Assembly (NCBI RefSeq): GCF_040760005.1 | Contig: NZ_CP099760.1 | Span: forward strand, 2,971,501 to 3,035,500 | Origin: Pseudomonas sp. stari2 | GTDB taxonomy: Bacteria; Pseudomonadota; Gammaproteobacteria; Pseudomonadales; Pseudomonadaceae | Length of the DNA stretch: 64,000 nt | Reading direction: 5' to 3' | Shown: positions 1 through 8,309 of the stretch, piece by piece | Position numbering within the stretch: position 1 is the first letter of the stretch | How the letters are laid out: each line of letters starts with the position of its first letter | Position numbers and translations under genes: made by a program | The notes under the pieces: model-generated | Databases searched by the model: none | Told to the model about the DNA's origin: nothing | What the model saw: the letters and a program-made list of their open reading frames with translations, nothing else

Positions 1-1
1 T

Positions 2-430
2 GTGCCGCAATTGCACCGCTTCGGTGAATGGGACGAGCGTGATGGCGTACCGCGCAAGGCGTTGCTGGCGGAAGGGGCGGTGGCGTTGTTGCTGGTGCTG
101 TTCGGCAGTTTTACTCAAAGCGGTTTCAATACCATGGTCGAGTACCTGACGCCGGTGTACTGGTTGTTCCTGAGTTTGAGCAGCCTGGCGTTGATTATTC
201 TGCGGCGGCGCTTTCCCGAGGTGCCCCGGCCGGTCAGGGTGCCGCTTTATCCGCTGCTGCCGCTGCTGTTTTTTGGGTTGTGCTTGTTCATGCTGTATTC
301 CAGCGTGACGGTGGTGGGGGTGGGGGCATTTTTGGGGATCGGGGTGTTGGTGGTTGGCGCGTTGTTGCTGGCCGGATTGAGCCGCCTGGTGTCGACACCT
401 CGGCAGGCTCTTCAACACACCACCGATTAG
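2..430 (+). CDS. APC-family amino acid permease, C-terminal part (5' end outside window)
   Basis: Partial gene: the reading frame is already open at the window edge, so the first codon seen is not the start. The 142 visible residues are very hydrophobic, with about four membrane segments (roughly residues 24-44, 48-66, 80-100 and 103-126) separated by short basic loops such as LRRRFPEVPRPVRVPLYP. That pattern matches the last helices of APC-superfamily amino acid/polyamine permeases in the inner membrane. Substrate cannot be told from this end. The stop overlaps the stop of the convergent DUF3574 gene by four bases. Confidence 0.75.
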   Translation: MPQLHRFGEWDERDGVPRKALLAEGAVALLLVLFGSFTQSGFNTMVEYLTPVYWLFLSLSSLALIILRRRFPEVPRPVRVPLYPLLPLLFFGLCLFMLYSSVTVVGVGAFLGIGVLVVGALLLAGLSRLVSTPRQALQHTTD

Positions 431-888
431 AACGATACCGCCGCCGGCTGAGACAAACGCAATACCGACAAATCACCCGTAATGCGCTTGTACGCCAAGC
501 GAATCGCCTCGATGTCGCTCTCACGCTTCGGGCTGCTTTCGTGCAGGATAACGATGACCTTGGTCGCAAGCCGTTCGGGCACTTTCGCGCCGTGATCCTT
601 CCACTGTCCATAAGCGTCGAACACGGTGAAGCCGTCCGGGAACCGCGACGTCACTTCCTGATCGAGAAACTCACGCCAGCGCGCCGGGCTCACCACACTG
701 TCCTTGCCTTCCAGCGGCCCCACCGAGAAGTACAACTCGGTGCGCACCCACTGCGCCTGCGCCGGCCGCGTGGCGTCGCCTTGCAGGGTGGAACTGACGG
801 GATCTTTGGTATGCACGGAAACCGGAGAAGGGCTGGCACACCCGGCGATCGCCAGAAACAGTGCTGCCAATAGAAAACGTTGCGGCAT
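427..888 (-). CDS. DUF3574-type lipoprotein
   Basis: 153-residue protein with a lipoprotein signal: a short basic start, hydrophobic core and lipobox AIAGC near residue 17, so probably lipid-anchored and facing the periplasm. The body (WVRTELYFSVGPLEGKDSVV, followed by a WREFLDQEVTSRFPDGFTVFDA-like stretch) is what I recall of the DUF3574 family, whose function is unknown. The start is supported by a strong AAGGAAG ribosome site six or so bases upstream. It is convergent with the permease, and nothing in the neighbourhood tells its role. Confidence 0.8.
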   Translation of the reverse strand: MPQRFLLAALFLAIAGCASPSPVSVHTKDPVSSTLQGDATRPAQAQWVRTELYFSVGPLEGKDSVVSPARWREFLDQEVTSRFPDGFTVFDAYGQWKDHGAKVPERLATKVIVILHESSPKRESDIEAIRLAYKRITGDLSVLRLSQPAAVSF

Positions 889-1279
889 GGAACTTCCTTA
901 TTGTTAAGAACTGTCCCGAATTATAGAGGGGGCGGTTAATAGCGATAAAAGATTAAAAAGTGAATCGCTGTTGCACTAATGGAATAAGCAGGCAAGGTAA
1001 AAATAATGCCCGCTGGTTAGAACGATTATTTCTTTGAGTTATTTGCTTGGTGTTGGATCGAATATCTATGACATGCAAAAAACTGCTGACGCATTTTCCG
1101 GATCTGTCATTGCTTCTGATCTGATGCTGCAACGGTTCAAGTCGCACGGAACGCTGCACTTGAAGCGTTTGAACAGCTCTTTTTGCTGTTCGATGGACAG
1201 CTTGTTGCGGATTTTCCAACCCTTAGAATCCGTTCCATCAACTTCTCATTCAGTTCTTGAATCCTCAGGGAGCTTCACC
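889..1279. other. 391-bp intergenic region upstream of the Met-rich gene
   Basis: AT-richer stretch between the divergently oriented lipoprotein gene and the Met-rich gene. No convincing ORF is seen. It contains a perfect 7-bp hairpin (GAACAGC/GCTGTTC, 1171-1191) and must carry the promoters of both flanking genes. I could not recognise a metal-regulator operator. Confidence 0.4.
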
Positions 1280-1789
1280 ATGATGAACGCCATGCAGATG
1301 CCAATGCCGATGAATGCCAACATGCCAATGATGCCGATGACAGGCATGCCGATGATGATGGCAACCATGTCCTGCGAAATGAAGGACGACGGCATGATGT
1401 GCAAGATGATGCCGGCCGCTGGCATGGACATGGCCATGTTCAAGAACAGCGCTGAAATGATGCAGATGATGATGGACTGCGGCATGCCGATGATGATGCA
1501 TTGCGGCAACATGAGCATGATGTGCATGTCCCCGGCGGCCATGGCCATGCCGATGATGAACATGATGATGCCAATGCCGATGATGGGCATGCCGATGCCA
1601 TCGATGAAGTGCGTGATGGAATGCACCATGATGGCTGACAGCATGATGTGCAAGATCATGCCGATGCCGGGCATGAACATGGACATGATGAAAAACTGCT
1701 GTGCCTTGATGATGAAAATGATGAACGATTGCAGCATGCCCATGATGATGAGCTGCAACGGCATGCCGATGATGTGCTGCACCTGCTGA
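1280..1789 (+). CDS. Methionine- and cysteine-rich repeat protein, possible copper-binding protein
   Basis: A 169-residue protein, about 42% methionine (about 71 Met) with 15 Cys. The start is the ATG after an AGGGAGC ribosome site at 1267-1273; a longer upstream frame lacks this site and the composition. Two copies of a 53-54-residue unit lie at about residues 30-82 and 113-166. Both share the MMCK.MP..GM and DC.MPMMM.C patterns, linked by MPM-type runs. There is no signal peptide, so it is probably cytoplasmic. Met/Cys clusters are typical of Cu(I)-binding proteins, but I do not recognise a named family and function is inferred from composition only. A good terminator follows directly, so it is a single-gene unit. 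Confidence 0.7.
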   Translation: MMNAMQMPMPMNANMPMMPMTGMPMMMATMSCEMKDDGMMCKMMPAAGMDMAMFKNSAEMMQMMMDCGMPMMMHCGNMSMMCMSPAAMAMPMMNMMMPMPMMGMPMPSMKCVMECTMMADSMMCKIMPMPGMNMDMMKNCCALMMKMMNDCSMPMMMSCNGMPMMCCTC

Positions 1790-1802
1790 TTCTTTAGGCA
1801 TG

Positions 1803-1839
1803 AAAAAGCCCGACCGGGATGATCCCGGTCGGGCTTTTT
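1803..1839. terminator. Rho-independent terminator
   Basis: AAAAAGCCCGACCGGG, GATGATC-type loop, then CCCGGTCGGGCTTTTT. The long GC stem is flanked by A and T runs, so it can stop transcription from both the Met-rich gene and the convergent XRE regulator. Confidence 0.9.
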
Positions 1840-1855
1840 GCTGTCTGTCTGTTTG

Positions 1856-2503
1856 TCAGTCCAGGCGTTCGGGGTAGGTCACCACCAGATACGCCACTGC
1901 TTCACTGTCGGCAGGGTTGCGATAACGGTGGGGCTGGTCGGCGTAAAACAGGATCGAGTCGCCAGTCGAAAGCAGATAGCGCTCGTCGTTGACGCTGATT
2001 TCCAGTACGCCCTGGGCCACCACCAGATTTTCCTGCACACCGGGGGCGTGGCCGTCGCAGTGGTCCTCGCCCAGCGGGCTCAGACGCAATTCGTAGAATT
2101 CCGATTGGCGCGCCATGTCGAAGGGGAACAGTGCACGACTGACGAACGCACCATTGGCACTGACCAGTCGCTTGCTCTGCCTCGCCGACAAAACGGCCAC
2201 ACCTTCGAATGCGCGGTGCTCCAGAAACGCTGCTACCGACACCTTCAAGCCTTTGGCAATTTTGCACAGAACCTTGATCGACGGCACGCTGCGGCCGGAC
2301 TCGATCTGCGCCAGCATCGCCCGGCTCACGCCGCACTGGCGGGCGAGGGCATCCAGCGACAGATGCCGCTTGCCACGCAGGCGTTGCAGGTTCTGCGCGA
2401 CGCGCTCGCAGATCGGGTCTTCTTCCAGTGATTCGAGGTTGTTCAGATCCAGCACGGGTTCGTCGGCGCTCGCCAGAAAGCGCGAGGGTTCACGTGCGTT
2501 CAC
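1856..2503 (-). CDS. XRE-family regulator with C-terminal cupin domain
   Basis: 215 residues from a GTG start whose bases overlap the TGA stop of the preceding small gene (GTGA), which suggests translational coupling. A longer frame exists, but its first 55 residues lie over that small gene and look non-coding. A helix-turn-helix spans about residues 30-85 (LSLDALARQCGVSRAMLAQI, then ESGRSVPSIKVLCKIAKGL). A cupin follows at about 130-212, with GVQENLVVAQGVLEISV and YADQPHRYRNP. Such XRE-cupin proteins bind DNA and sense a small molecule in the cupin pocket. The effector and targets are not evident. Confidence 0.85.
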   Translation of the reverse strand: MNAREPSRFLASADEPVLDLNNLESLEEDPICERVAQNLQRLRGKRHLSLDALARQCGVSRAMLAQIESGRSVPSIKVLCKIAKGLKVSVAAFLEHRAFEGVAVLSARQSKRLVSANGAFVSRALFPFDMARQSEFYELRLSPLGEDHCDGHAPGVQENLVVAQGVLEISVNDERYLLSTGDSILFYADQPHRYRNPADSEAVAYLVVTYPERLD

Positions 2504-2661
2504 GCTTGACGCGGCTCGTCGGAACGAGCGGCCTGCACCCACTGAAAAGCCTGGTAGCCGGCGTTGCGCGCATACATTTCCCACATGGCCCGAGCCCGTT
2601 GCTGGGCTTGACGGCGTTTGCGGTAGGCGGCGAAGTCGATCAGGTTGTCGGTTGGATTCAT
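2500..2661 (-). CDS. Small basic hypothetical protein upstream of XRE regulator
   Basis: 53-residue protein beginning MNPTDNLIDFAAYRKRRQ and rich in Arg, Gln and Ala; likely helical and cytoplasmic. The ATG at 2661 is preferred because it has a GAAGTG-like ribosome site; a GTG-type start further up is possible. It overlaps the XRE-cupin start by three bases, so the two probably form an operon. It is too short for a family call. Coding is supported by the overlap and the plausible amino-acid composition. Confidence 0.6.
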   Translation of the reverse strand: MNPTDNLIDFAAYRKRRQAQQRARAMWEMYARNAGYQAFQWVQAARSDEPRQA

Positions 2662-2766
2662 GGCGCACTTCACTGTGATCAATGACGGGATGAACTGAGA
2701 GTACGCCGATATTTTTATAACGATAAATACTGATTTTGTATTTATTAATTCTTTTAAGTTATTTAA

Positions 2767-3678
2767 TCAGCGCCCCTCATGCTGTTTGCGATAAGCCCCC
2801 GGTTGCACCCCCACCGACTTGGCAAACGCCCGTGTGAACGCGGCAATCGATTGATAGCCCACGGCAGCGCAAGCCTGCTCGACCGTGTGATTGTTCTTCA
2901 GCAACTGGCAGGCATGGCGGATGCGCAGTGCCAGCAATACCTGTCCTGGCGACTGGCCTGCGAGTTCGTTGAAGCGTTTGAAAAACGCCGAGCGTGAGAG
3001 TCCGATGCAGGCCGCCATGCTTTCCAGTGACCACGGCAGTTGCGGTTGCTCGATCAGTCGGTCCAGCAGCGGCGCGAATTGCGGATTGCGCGCCAGCGCT
3101 ACCAGACCGCCGAGTGACGGGTTGTCGGCCATCTGCTGGCGCAGCACATACAGAAACAGCAGATGACTCAGCCGCTCCAGCAGCGCCGAAGAGGGCGTCG
3201 GCTGGCGTTCGCATTCTTCCAGGATCAACTCGAACAAGGCCCGCGCCGCACTGGAAGAAGGATCTCCCGCTCGCAGGACGATCCAGTGCGGTAGGCCTTC
3301 GATGATCAGCGACGACAGCCCCGACTTGAAGTGGAAGAACCCGCAGACCAGCCCGACGCCATCCACTGCCTGTCTGTCCAGAGCCGTCATGGTCATGCGC
3401 GGCAAGGTCCGCGCGATGCCTGAGTCTTCAGCGCTGGATAGCCGATAGTTGAGGTCGCGCAGCAGGAACAACGCATCGCCGGCATTCAGGCGTAAGGCCT
3501 GAGTCTCGCCCTCGATGTGTAGCCAGCAATGGCCCTGAACGATGAGGTGAAAACTGGCCCGCGCCAGGCCATGCGTGCTGGCGTGCCAGGCGCCGCAATA
3601 GCGTCCGACGTGAAACAGGCTGGCGTCGAGTTCGAGGCTCTCTAATAACCAATCAACCAGTGGGCTGGGCGAAATCAT
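2767..3678 (-). CDS. AraC-family transcriptional regulator
   Basis: 303 residues. The N-terminal half is a cupin-like sensing domain (HLIVQGHCWLHIEG, LNAGDALFLL). The C-terminal hundred residues carry two helix-turn-helix motifs of the AraC type (WSLESMAACIGLSRSAFFKR and the VEQACAAVGYQSIAAFTRAF region), ending with the usual P.AYR. It is divergent from the AhpD-like gene at 3783 with about 104 bp between them, a layout typical for an AraC regulator controlling the adjacent peroxidase-like gene and possibly the ABC importer that follows. Inducer unknown. Confidence 0.88.
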   Translation of the reverse strand: MISPSPLVDWLLESLELDASLFHVGRYCGAWHASTHGLARASFHLIVQGHCWLHIEGETQALRLNAGDALFLLRDLNYRLSSAEDSGIARTLPRMTMTALDRQAVDGVGLVCGFFHFKSGLSSLIIEGLPHWIVLRAGDPSSSAARALFELILEECERQPTPSSALLERLSHLLFLYVLRQQMADNPSLGGLVALARNPQFAPLLDRLIEQPQLPWSLESMAACIGLSRSAFFKRFNELAGQSPGQVLLALRIRHACQLLKNNHTVEQACAAVGYQSIAAFTRAFAKSVGVQPGAYRKQHEGR

Positions 3679-3782
3679 CTAATGGAAACACTCAGGAGCA
3701 AGTAATCGCTACTTTAGAATATGGATCGGAATTCTTATAACCAACAGACTGGCCAGACACCCCGACTACAGGAGTCCAGCCC
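3679..3782. promoter_or_regulatory. Divergent promoter region between araC-type gene and ahpD-like gene
   Basis: 104 bp between two outward-reading genes, AT-rich in its first half. It must hold both promoters and probably the AraC-type binding sites. I cannot define exact boxes by eye. Confidence 0.4.
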
Positions 3783-4328
3783 ATGTCACGCGTCACACTA
3801 CACACCTTGCAAAGCGCGCCCGAAGCGGCCCGGCCGTTTCTTGAGAATGCGCAGAAGAATTCCGGTTTCATTCCGAACCTGCTGGCCGTTCTGGCCAACG
3901 CGCCGGCCGCGCTGGAAACCTACGTTACGGTATCGGTGCTCAATGGCAAAGCCGAGCTGAGCCTGGCCGAGCGCGAAGTGGTGCAGTTGATCGCAGCGAC
4001 TAACCATGGTTGCGATTTCTGTGTCGCAGGTCATACCGCCGTTGCACTCAACAAGGCAAAACTGCCGCAGGAAGTGGTCAGCGCCTTGCGCGAGCGGGTG
4101 ACCGTTCCCGAGCAAAAGCTTGAGACGCTGGCGGCGTTCACCCGTGAAGTTATCGCCACCCGTGGCAACGTCAGTGAGCAGACCTACAACCAGTTCAAGG
4201 CCGCCGGTTACACCGAAGGCAACGCGCTGGAAGTGATTCTCGGCGTGAGCCTGGCGACCCTGTGCAACTTCGCCAACGTGTTCGCCGATACGCCGCTCAA
4301 CCCGGAGCTGGCGCCGTACCGCGCGTGA
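3783..4328 (+). CDS. Carboxymuconolactone decarboxylase / AhpD-like protein
   Basis: 181 residues. It carries the AhpD core motif C-x-x-C-x-x-x-H in HGCDFCVAGHTAV (about residues 76-88), the redox-active cysteine pair with proton-relay histidine of this family. The family includes peroxidase-like enzymes and decarboxylases, so the reaction cannot be fixed. An ACAGGAG ribosome site precedes the ATG. It is first in a same-strand run with an acyl-CoA-dehydrogenase-like gene and an ABC importer, and is divergent from an AraC regulator. Confidence 0.85.
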   Translation: MSRVTLHTLQSAPEAARPFLENAQKNSGFIPNLLAVLANAPAALETYVTVSVLNGKAELSLAEREVVQLIAATNHGCDFCVAGHTAVALNKAKLPQEVVSALRERVTVPEQKLETLAAFTREVIATRGNVSEQTYNQFKAAGYTEGNALEVILGVSLATLCNFANVFADTPLNPELAPYRA

Positions 4329-4390
4329 CCGGCGGATCGATTCAGGCAGCGTGGTCTATGGTTGACGCTGCGTACAAGGAGAGAAACGAC

Positions 4391-5461
4391 ATGCTCGATC
4401 CGGCATTGAGTCAATGGCTGGACACTCACGCCCAGGCCCTGGACCTGGGCGAAAGCGATCCGCAGCAAGTGCTGACACAACTGGCGGCGGCCGATGTGCT
4501 GCGAGTCGGTATCAGTCCGTCATTGGGCGGCAGCGGCGGCGACATCAGCGACGCCGTGGAAGTGCTGGCCGAAGTGGCCAGCCATTCGCTGGCAGCGGCT
4601 TTTGTGTTCTGGGGCCAGCGGGCGTTTATCGAATACCTGCTGCAGAGCCCGAACGTGGCACTGCGCGAGCGGCTGTTGCCCTCGTTGATCAGCGGAGAAC
4701 TGGCCGGCGCGACCGGGCTGTCGAACGCGATGAAATTCCTCGCAGGCATCGAAGCCCTGCAAGTGCGCGCTCGCACCGAAGGCAACGGCTGGAGCCTCGA
4801 CGGTCGGTTGCATTGGGTGACCAATCTGCGCAAAAGCGGGTTTGTCGTCGCCGCTGCGATTGAGCACGAGGAGGGCGGCTCACCGTTTGTCCTGGCGATT
4901 CCCGGCGAGGCCTCAGGCGTGTTGCGTTCGGCGGATCTGCAACTGATGGGCTTGCAGTCGAGCAACACCGCGGCCATCGATTTTGCCCAGGTGCAGGTCG
5001 GTCGCGAGTGGTTGTTGCATGACGATGCGCGGGCGTTTCTGCCGGCGGTGCGTCCGGCGTTTCTCGGCTTGCAATGTGGTCTGGCCATTGGTCTGGCACG
5101 GCGCGCCTTGAGCGAAGTGCAAAGCCATTTGCAGGACGGTCGCTCGATCCTGCTGGAGCCGCTGCACGAACAGCGCGAACAGTTGCAACAAACGGTGGAG
5201 CAACTCAAACAGGGCCTGCTCGATGGCCGCTTCCTGGCAAGGCCCGCTGCGTTGTTTCAACTGCGCATTGCCCTTGCCGAATCGGCGGCCAGCGCTGTGC
5301 AACTGGAGTTGCAGGCCAGTGGCGGCAAAGCCTATCTGACCGAACATGGCAGCGGGTTCGCCCGGCGCTGGCGCGAGTCGGCGTTCGTGCCGATCGTCAC
5401 GCCGAGCCTGGTGCAATTGCGCGCCGAACTGCAACGGCAGAAACGGGAAGCGGCGGTATGA
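4391..5461 (+). CDS. Acyl-CoA dehydrogenase-like flavoprotein
   Basis: 356 residues from the ATG preceded by AAGGAG; the longer open frame overlaps the previous gene and is not needed. N-terminal helical domain, then GATGLSNAMKFL and a middle beta domain (WSLDGRLHWVTNL), then a C-terminal helical domain, the fold order of acyl-CoA dehydrogenases. It is shorter than the usual 380-400 residues, resembling the SfnB/DszC-like branch that includes flavin monooxygenases acting on organosulfur compounds. Its stop overlaps the start of the ABC ATPase (ATGA). This argues that the imported compound is its substrate, which is inference. Confidence 0.72.
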   Translation: MLDPALSQWLDTHAQALDLGESDPQQVLTQLAAADVLRVGISPSLGGSGGDISDAVEVLAEVASHSLAAAFVFWGQRAFIEYLLQSPNVALRERLLPSLISGELAGATGLSNAMKFLAGIEALQVRARTEGNGWSLDGRLHWVTNLRKSGFVVAAAIEHEEGGSPFVLAIPGEASGVLRSADLQLMGLQSSNTAAIDFAQVQVGREWLLHDDARAFLPAVRPAFLGLQCGLAIGLARRALSEVQSHLQDGRSILLEPLHEQREQLQQTVEQLKQGLLDGRFLARPAALFQLRIALAESAASAVQLELQASGGKAYLTEHGSGFARRWRESAFVPIVTPSLVQLRAELQRQKREAAV

Positions 5462-6300
5462 CTCAGCCGTTGCTGCATGCCCGCGACATCAGTCTCGGCT
5501 ATCCGCGCGCCGAAGGCTGGCACACGGTGCTGGAGGCGTTCGACTTGCAGTTGCAGCCGGGTGAAGTGGTGTCGATCCTCGGCCCCAGCGGCGTCGGCAA
5601 GTCCAGTCTGTTGCGGGTGCTGGCGGGGTTGCAACCGGCGCAGCACGGCAGCGTCAGCGTGCTCGGTGAACCGCTGAGCGGTCCGCATCCACGGGTGGCG
5701 GTGGCGTTTCAAGACCCGAGCCTGTTGCCCTGGCTGACGCTGGAAAAGAACGTGGCGTTCGGCCTCGACTTCGCCCGTCAACCGCACCTGAGTGCCGAGC
5801 AACGCAAGGCACGGGTCGACCACGCCATCGCCGCTGTCGGCCTGGAACATGTCCGGCAGTTTCACCCGGCGCAGTTGTCCGGCGGCATGGCCCAGCGCAC
5901 CGCACTGGCCCGGTGCCTGGCACGGCAGCCGCAAGTTCTGTTGCTCGACGAACCGTTCGGTGCGCTGGATGAAATCACCCGCGCCGACATGCAACAGCTG
6001 TTGCTGCAACTGATCGCCGAGCACAACACTGCAGCGCTGCTGATCACTCACGACATTGACGAAGCCCTGCTGCTTTCCGGGCGGATTCTGCTACTGGGTA
6101 ACAGCCCGGCGCGGATCCTCGGCGAATGGCGCGTCGACCTGCCTCAGCCCCGCGCCGAGCTGGTGGACGAACTGGGTGCACTGCGTATCGATATCCTCAA
6201 AACCCTTCGGCGGGCGAGCCGCAATCCACTTACCCAACCTTTGCCCGAACCGTCGGAGATTGATCATGTGCCTGGACGACTTCACTCACACACGTCGTGA
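5458..6300 (+). CDS. ABC importer ATP-binding protein (NitT/TauT/SsuB type)
   Basis: 280 residues. Walker A GPSGVGKSS (about residues 42-50), Q-loop AFQDPSLLPWLT, signature LSGGMAQR, Walker B LLLDEPFGALDE and H-loop LITHDIDEA are all intact. The VAFQDPSLLPW form is typical for ATPases of nitrate/taurine/sulfonate-type importers. The start overlaps the previous stop by four bases, and the coding end overlaps the binding-protein start by 35 bases, so the unit is translated as one operon. It energises the permease at 7465. Confidence 0.9.
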   Translation: MTQPLLHARDISLGYPRAEGWHTVLEAFDLQLQPGEVVSILGPSGVGKSSLLRVLAGLQPAQHGSVSVLGEPLSGPHPRVAVAFQDPSLLPWLTLEKNVAFGLDFARQPHLSAEQRKARVDHAIAAVGLEHVRQFHPAQLSGGMAQRTALARCLARQPQVLLLDEPFGALDEITRADMQQLLLQLIAEHNTAALLITHDIDEALLLSGRILLLGNSPARILGEWRVDLPQPRAELVDELGALRIDILKTLRRASRNPLTQPLPEPSEIDHVPGRLHSHTS

Positions 6301-7465
6301 CTTCCTCAAACTCAGCGCCTTACTGACCGCAGGCGGCGCACTGCCGCTGCTCAACAGCCTCAATGCCCGGGCTGCGTCGGAGCCGAATGCGCCGGTGCGC
6401 ATCGGCTACCTGCCGATCACGGACGCCACGCCATTGCTGGTGGCGCACAACAATGGGCTGTTCGAAGCCGAAGGCATCCAGGCCGAGCGCCCGGTGCTGT
6501 TGCGCAGTTGGGCGCAGGTGATCGAGGCGTTCCTGTCGGGGCAGGTCAACGTAATTCACCTGCTGTCGCCAATGACAGTCTGGGCCCGTTACGGCAGTAA
6601 GGTGCCGGCCAAGGTTGTGGCCTGGAACCATGTCGGCGGCTCCGGCCTGACCGTGGCCCCGGGCATCACCGAAGTCAGGCAACTGGGCGGGCAGTCGGTG
6701 GCGATTCCGTTCTGGTACTCGATCCACAACGTGGTGGTACAGCAACTGTTCCGCGATCACGGGTTGCAGCCAGTGAGCAAACCGGCGAACGCTGTGCTGG
6801 CCGCCAACGAGGTCAACCTGCTGGTATTGCCACCTTCGGACATGCCGCCGGCACTCGCCAGCAAACGCATCGCCGGGTACATCGTCGCCGAGCCGTTCAA
6901 TGCGCTGGCCGAAGAACTCAAGGTCGGGCGGGTGCAGCGTTTCACCGGCGATGTCTGGCGCAATCACGCCTGCTGCGTGGTGTTCATGCACGAGCAGGAT
7001 CTGAACAACCGGCCCGAGTGGTCGCAGAAGGTGGTCAATGCCATCGTCAAGGCGCAGCTGTGGACCCGGGACAACCGCGCCGAAGCCGCGAAGCTGTTAT
7101 CCAGGGACGGCGACAATCGCTATACACCTCACGCCCGGAGCGTATTGGACCGGGTACTGGCGCCGGCCACCGGGGAGCGCGAGCAGTACCTGGTCAGCGG
7201 TGCAATCCGGCACCGTCATTGGGATGAACAGCGTATCGACTTTCAACCTTACCCCTATCCCAGTTACACCGAAGAACTGATCAAACGCCTCAAGGACACG
7301 TTGATCGAGGGCGACAAAGGCTTCCTCGCCAATCTCGACCCGCAGCACACGGCCAGGGATCTGGTAGACGACCGCTTTGTGCGTAACGCCATCGCAGCGG
7401 TCGGCGGGATGAACGCGTTCGGTTTGCCCGAAGGCTTTGAGCGCAGCGAGGAGTTCAGTCTCTGA
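6266..7465 (+). CDS. ABC importer substrate-binding protein, Tat signal (NitT/TauT family)
   Basis: 399 residues from the ATG preceded by CGGAGA. The N-terminus has a twin-arginine signal, THTRRDFLKLSALLTAGGAL, ending near NARA, so it is exported folded by Tat to the periplasm. The body (VRIGYLPITDATPLLVAHNN, then GLFEAEGI) is typical of SsuA/NrtA-like binding proteins of the NMT1/THI5 fold. Tat export in this family often goes with a bound cofactor or the nitrate/sulfonate branches, so the ligand remains open. It overlaps the ATPase gene at its start and shares one base with the permease start. Confidence 0.88.
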   Translation: MCLDDFTHTRRDFLKLSALLTAGGALPLLNSLNARAASEPNAPVRIGYLPITDATPLLVAHNNGLFEAEGIQAERPVLLRSWAQVIEAFLSGQVNVIHLLSPMTVWARYGSKVPAKVVAWNHVGGSGLTVAPGITEVRQLGGQSVAIPFWYSIHNVVVQQLFRDHGLQPVSKPANAVLAANEVNLLVLPPSDMPPALASKRIAGYIVAEPFNALAEELKVGRVQRFTGDVWRNHACCVVFMHEQDLNNRPEWSQKVVNAIVKAQLWTRDNRAEAAKLLSRDGDNRYTPHARSVLDRVLAPATGEREQYLVSGAIRHRHWDEQRIDFQPYPYPSYTEELIKRLKDTLIEGDKGFLANLDPQHTARDLVDDRFVRNAIAAVGGMNAFGLPEGFERSEEFSL

Positions 7466-8229
7466 TGAACAAACCGAGTTCACCCATCGCGCATGGGTTG
7501 TTGGGTGCGGCAGGATTGCTGGGGTTGTTATTGCTGTGGTGGCTGGGGGTGCATCTGGTCGGTGGGGGCGATGCTCTGGCAGTGCGTTTTTCTCCAGAGG
7601 CGACCTTTTCCAGTCTGTTTGAATTACTGGGGCGGGCCGAACTCTACGAGCATGTGCTCGTCAGCCTGAAACGGATCCTGGTCGGCTTGCTGCTGGCCTT
7701 GCTGATTGGCGTGCCGTTGGGGCTGCTGATCGGCAGCCACCGACACCTCGAGTCGGCCACCACACCGGCCTTTCAGTTCCTCAGAATGATCTCGCCATTG
7801 TCGTGGATGCCGGTGGTGGTGATGCTGATGGGGGTGGGCGACCAACCGATCTACTTTCTGCTGAGCTTCGCGGCGATCTGGCCGATTCTGCTCAACACTG
7901 CCGCCGGAGTACGGCAACTCGATCCTCGTTGGCTGCAACTGAGCCGCAGCCTCAGTGCGACTCGCTGGGAAACCTTGCGCAAAGTCATCCTGCCGGGTGT
8001 GATCGGCCATGTGTTGACTGGTGTGCGTTTGTCCATCGGTATTCTGTGGATCGTGCTGGTGCCGTGCGAAATGCTTGGTGTCAGTGCGGGGCTGGGGTAC
8101 TTCATCCTCGATACGCGGGATCGACTGGCGTACTCGGAACTGATGGCGATGGTGCTGTTGATCGGTGTGCTCGGATTTGCCCTCGATGCGCTGGCTCGCG
8201 GGTTGCACCGACGCTGGGCGCCAGCTTGA
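7465..8229 (+). CDS. ABC importer permease
   Basis: 254 residues, six or so membrane helices, with the cytoplasmic EAA-like loop (LSRSLSATRWETLRKVILPG) that docks on the ATPase. It belongs to the BinPDT permease family of SsuC/TauC-like transporters. Its ATG shares a base with the preceding TGA. With one permease gene, it presumably works as a homodimer. A strong terminator follows at about 8271, closing the operon. Confidence 0.9.
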   Translation: MNKPSSPIAHGLLGAAGLLGLLLLWWLGVHLVGGGDALAVRFSPEATFSSLFELLGRAELYEHVLVSLKRILVGLLLALLIGVPLGLLIGSHRHLESATTPAFQFLRMISPLSWMPVVVMLMGVGDQPIYFLLSFAAIWPILLNTAAGVRQLDPRWLQLSRSLSATRWETLRKVILPGVIGHVLTGVRLSIGILWIVLVPCEMLGVSAGLGYFILDTRDRLAYSELMAMVLLIGVLGFALDALARGLHRRWAPA

Positions 8230-8270
8230 TATCCGTGCATGACACGTATGTGCTTGGTGGGTGCACGACA

Positions 8271-8308
8271 AAAAAAGGCGCGTGAGTTTTTCACTCACGC
8301 GCCTTTCA
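8271..8308. terminator. Bidirectional terminator
   Basis: A-run, AAGGCGCGTGAG, a loop, then CTCACGCGCCTT and T-rich sequence. It lies between the convergent permease and alcohol dehydrogenase genes and can serve both. Confidence 0.88.
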
Positions 8309-8309
8309 T

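Noticed and set aside
953..1219. 88-codon minus-strand frame before the Met-rich gene
   Set aside because: It is Gln/Arg-rich without a ribosome site or family pattern, in an AT-rich stretch; most likely chance.
1265..1801. His-rich open frame opposite the Met-rich gene (178 codons)
   Set aside because: ATG read backwards is CAT (His), so a Met-rich gene always gives a His-rich shadow. The plus strand has the ribosome site, the internal repeat and the terminator.
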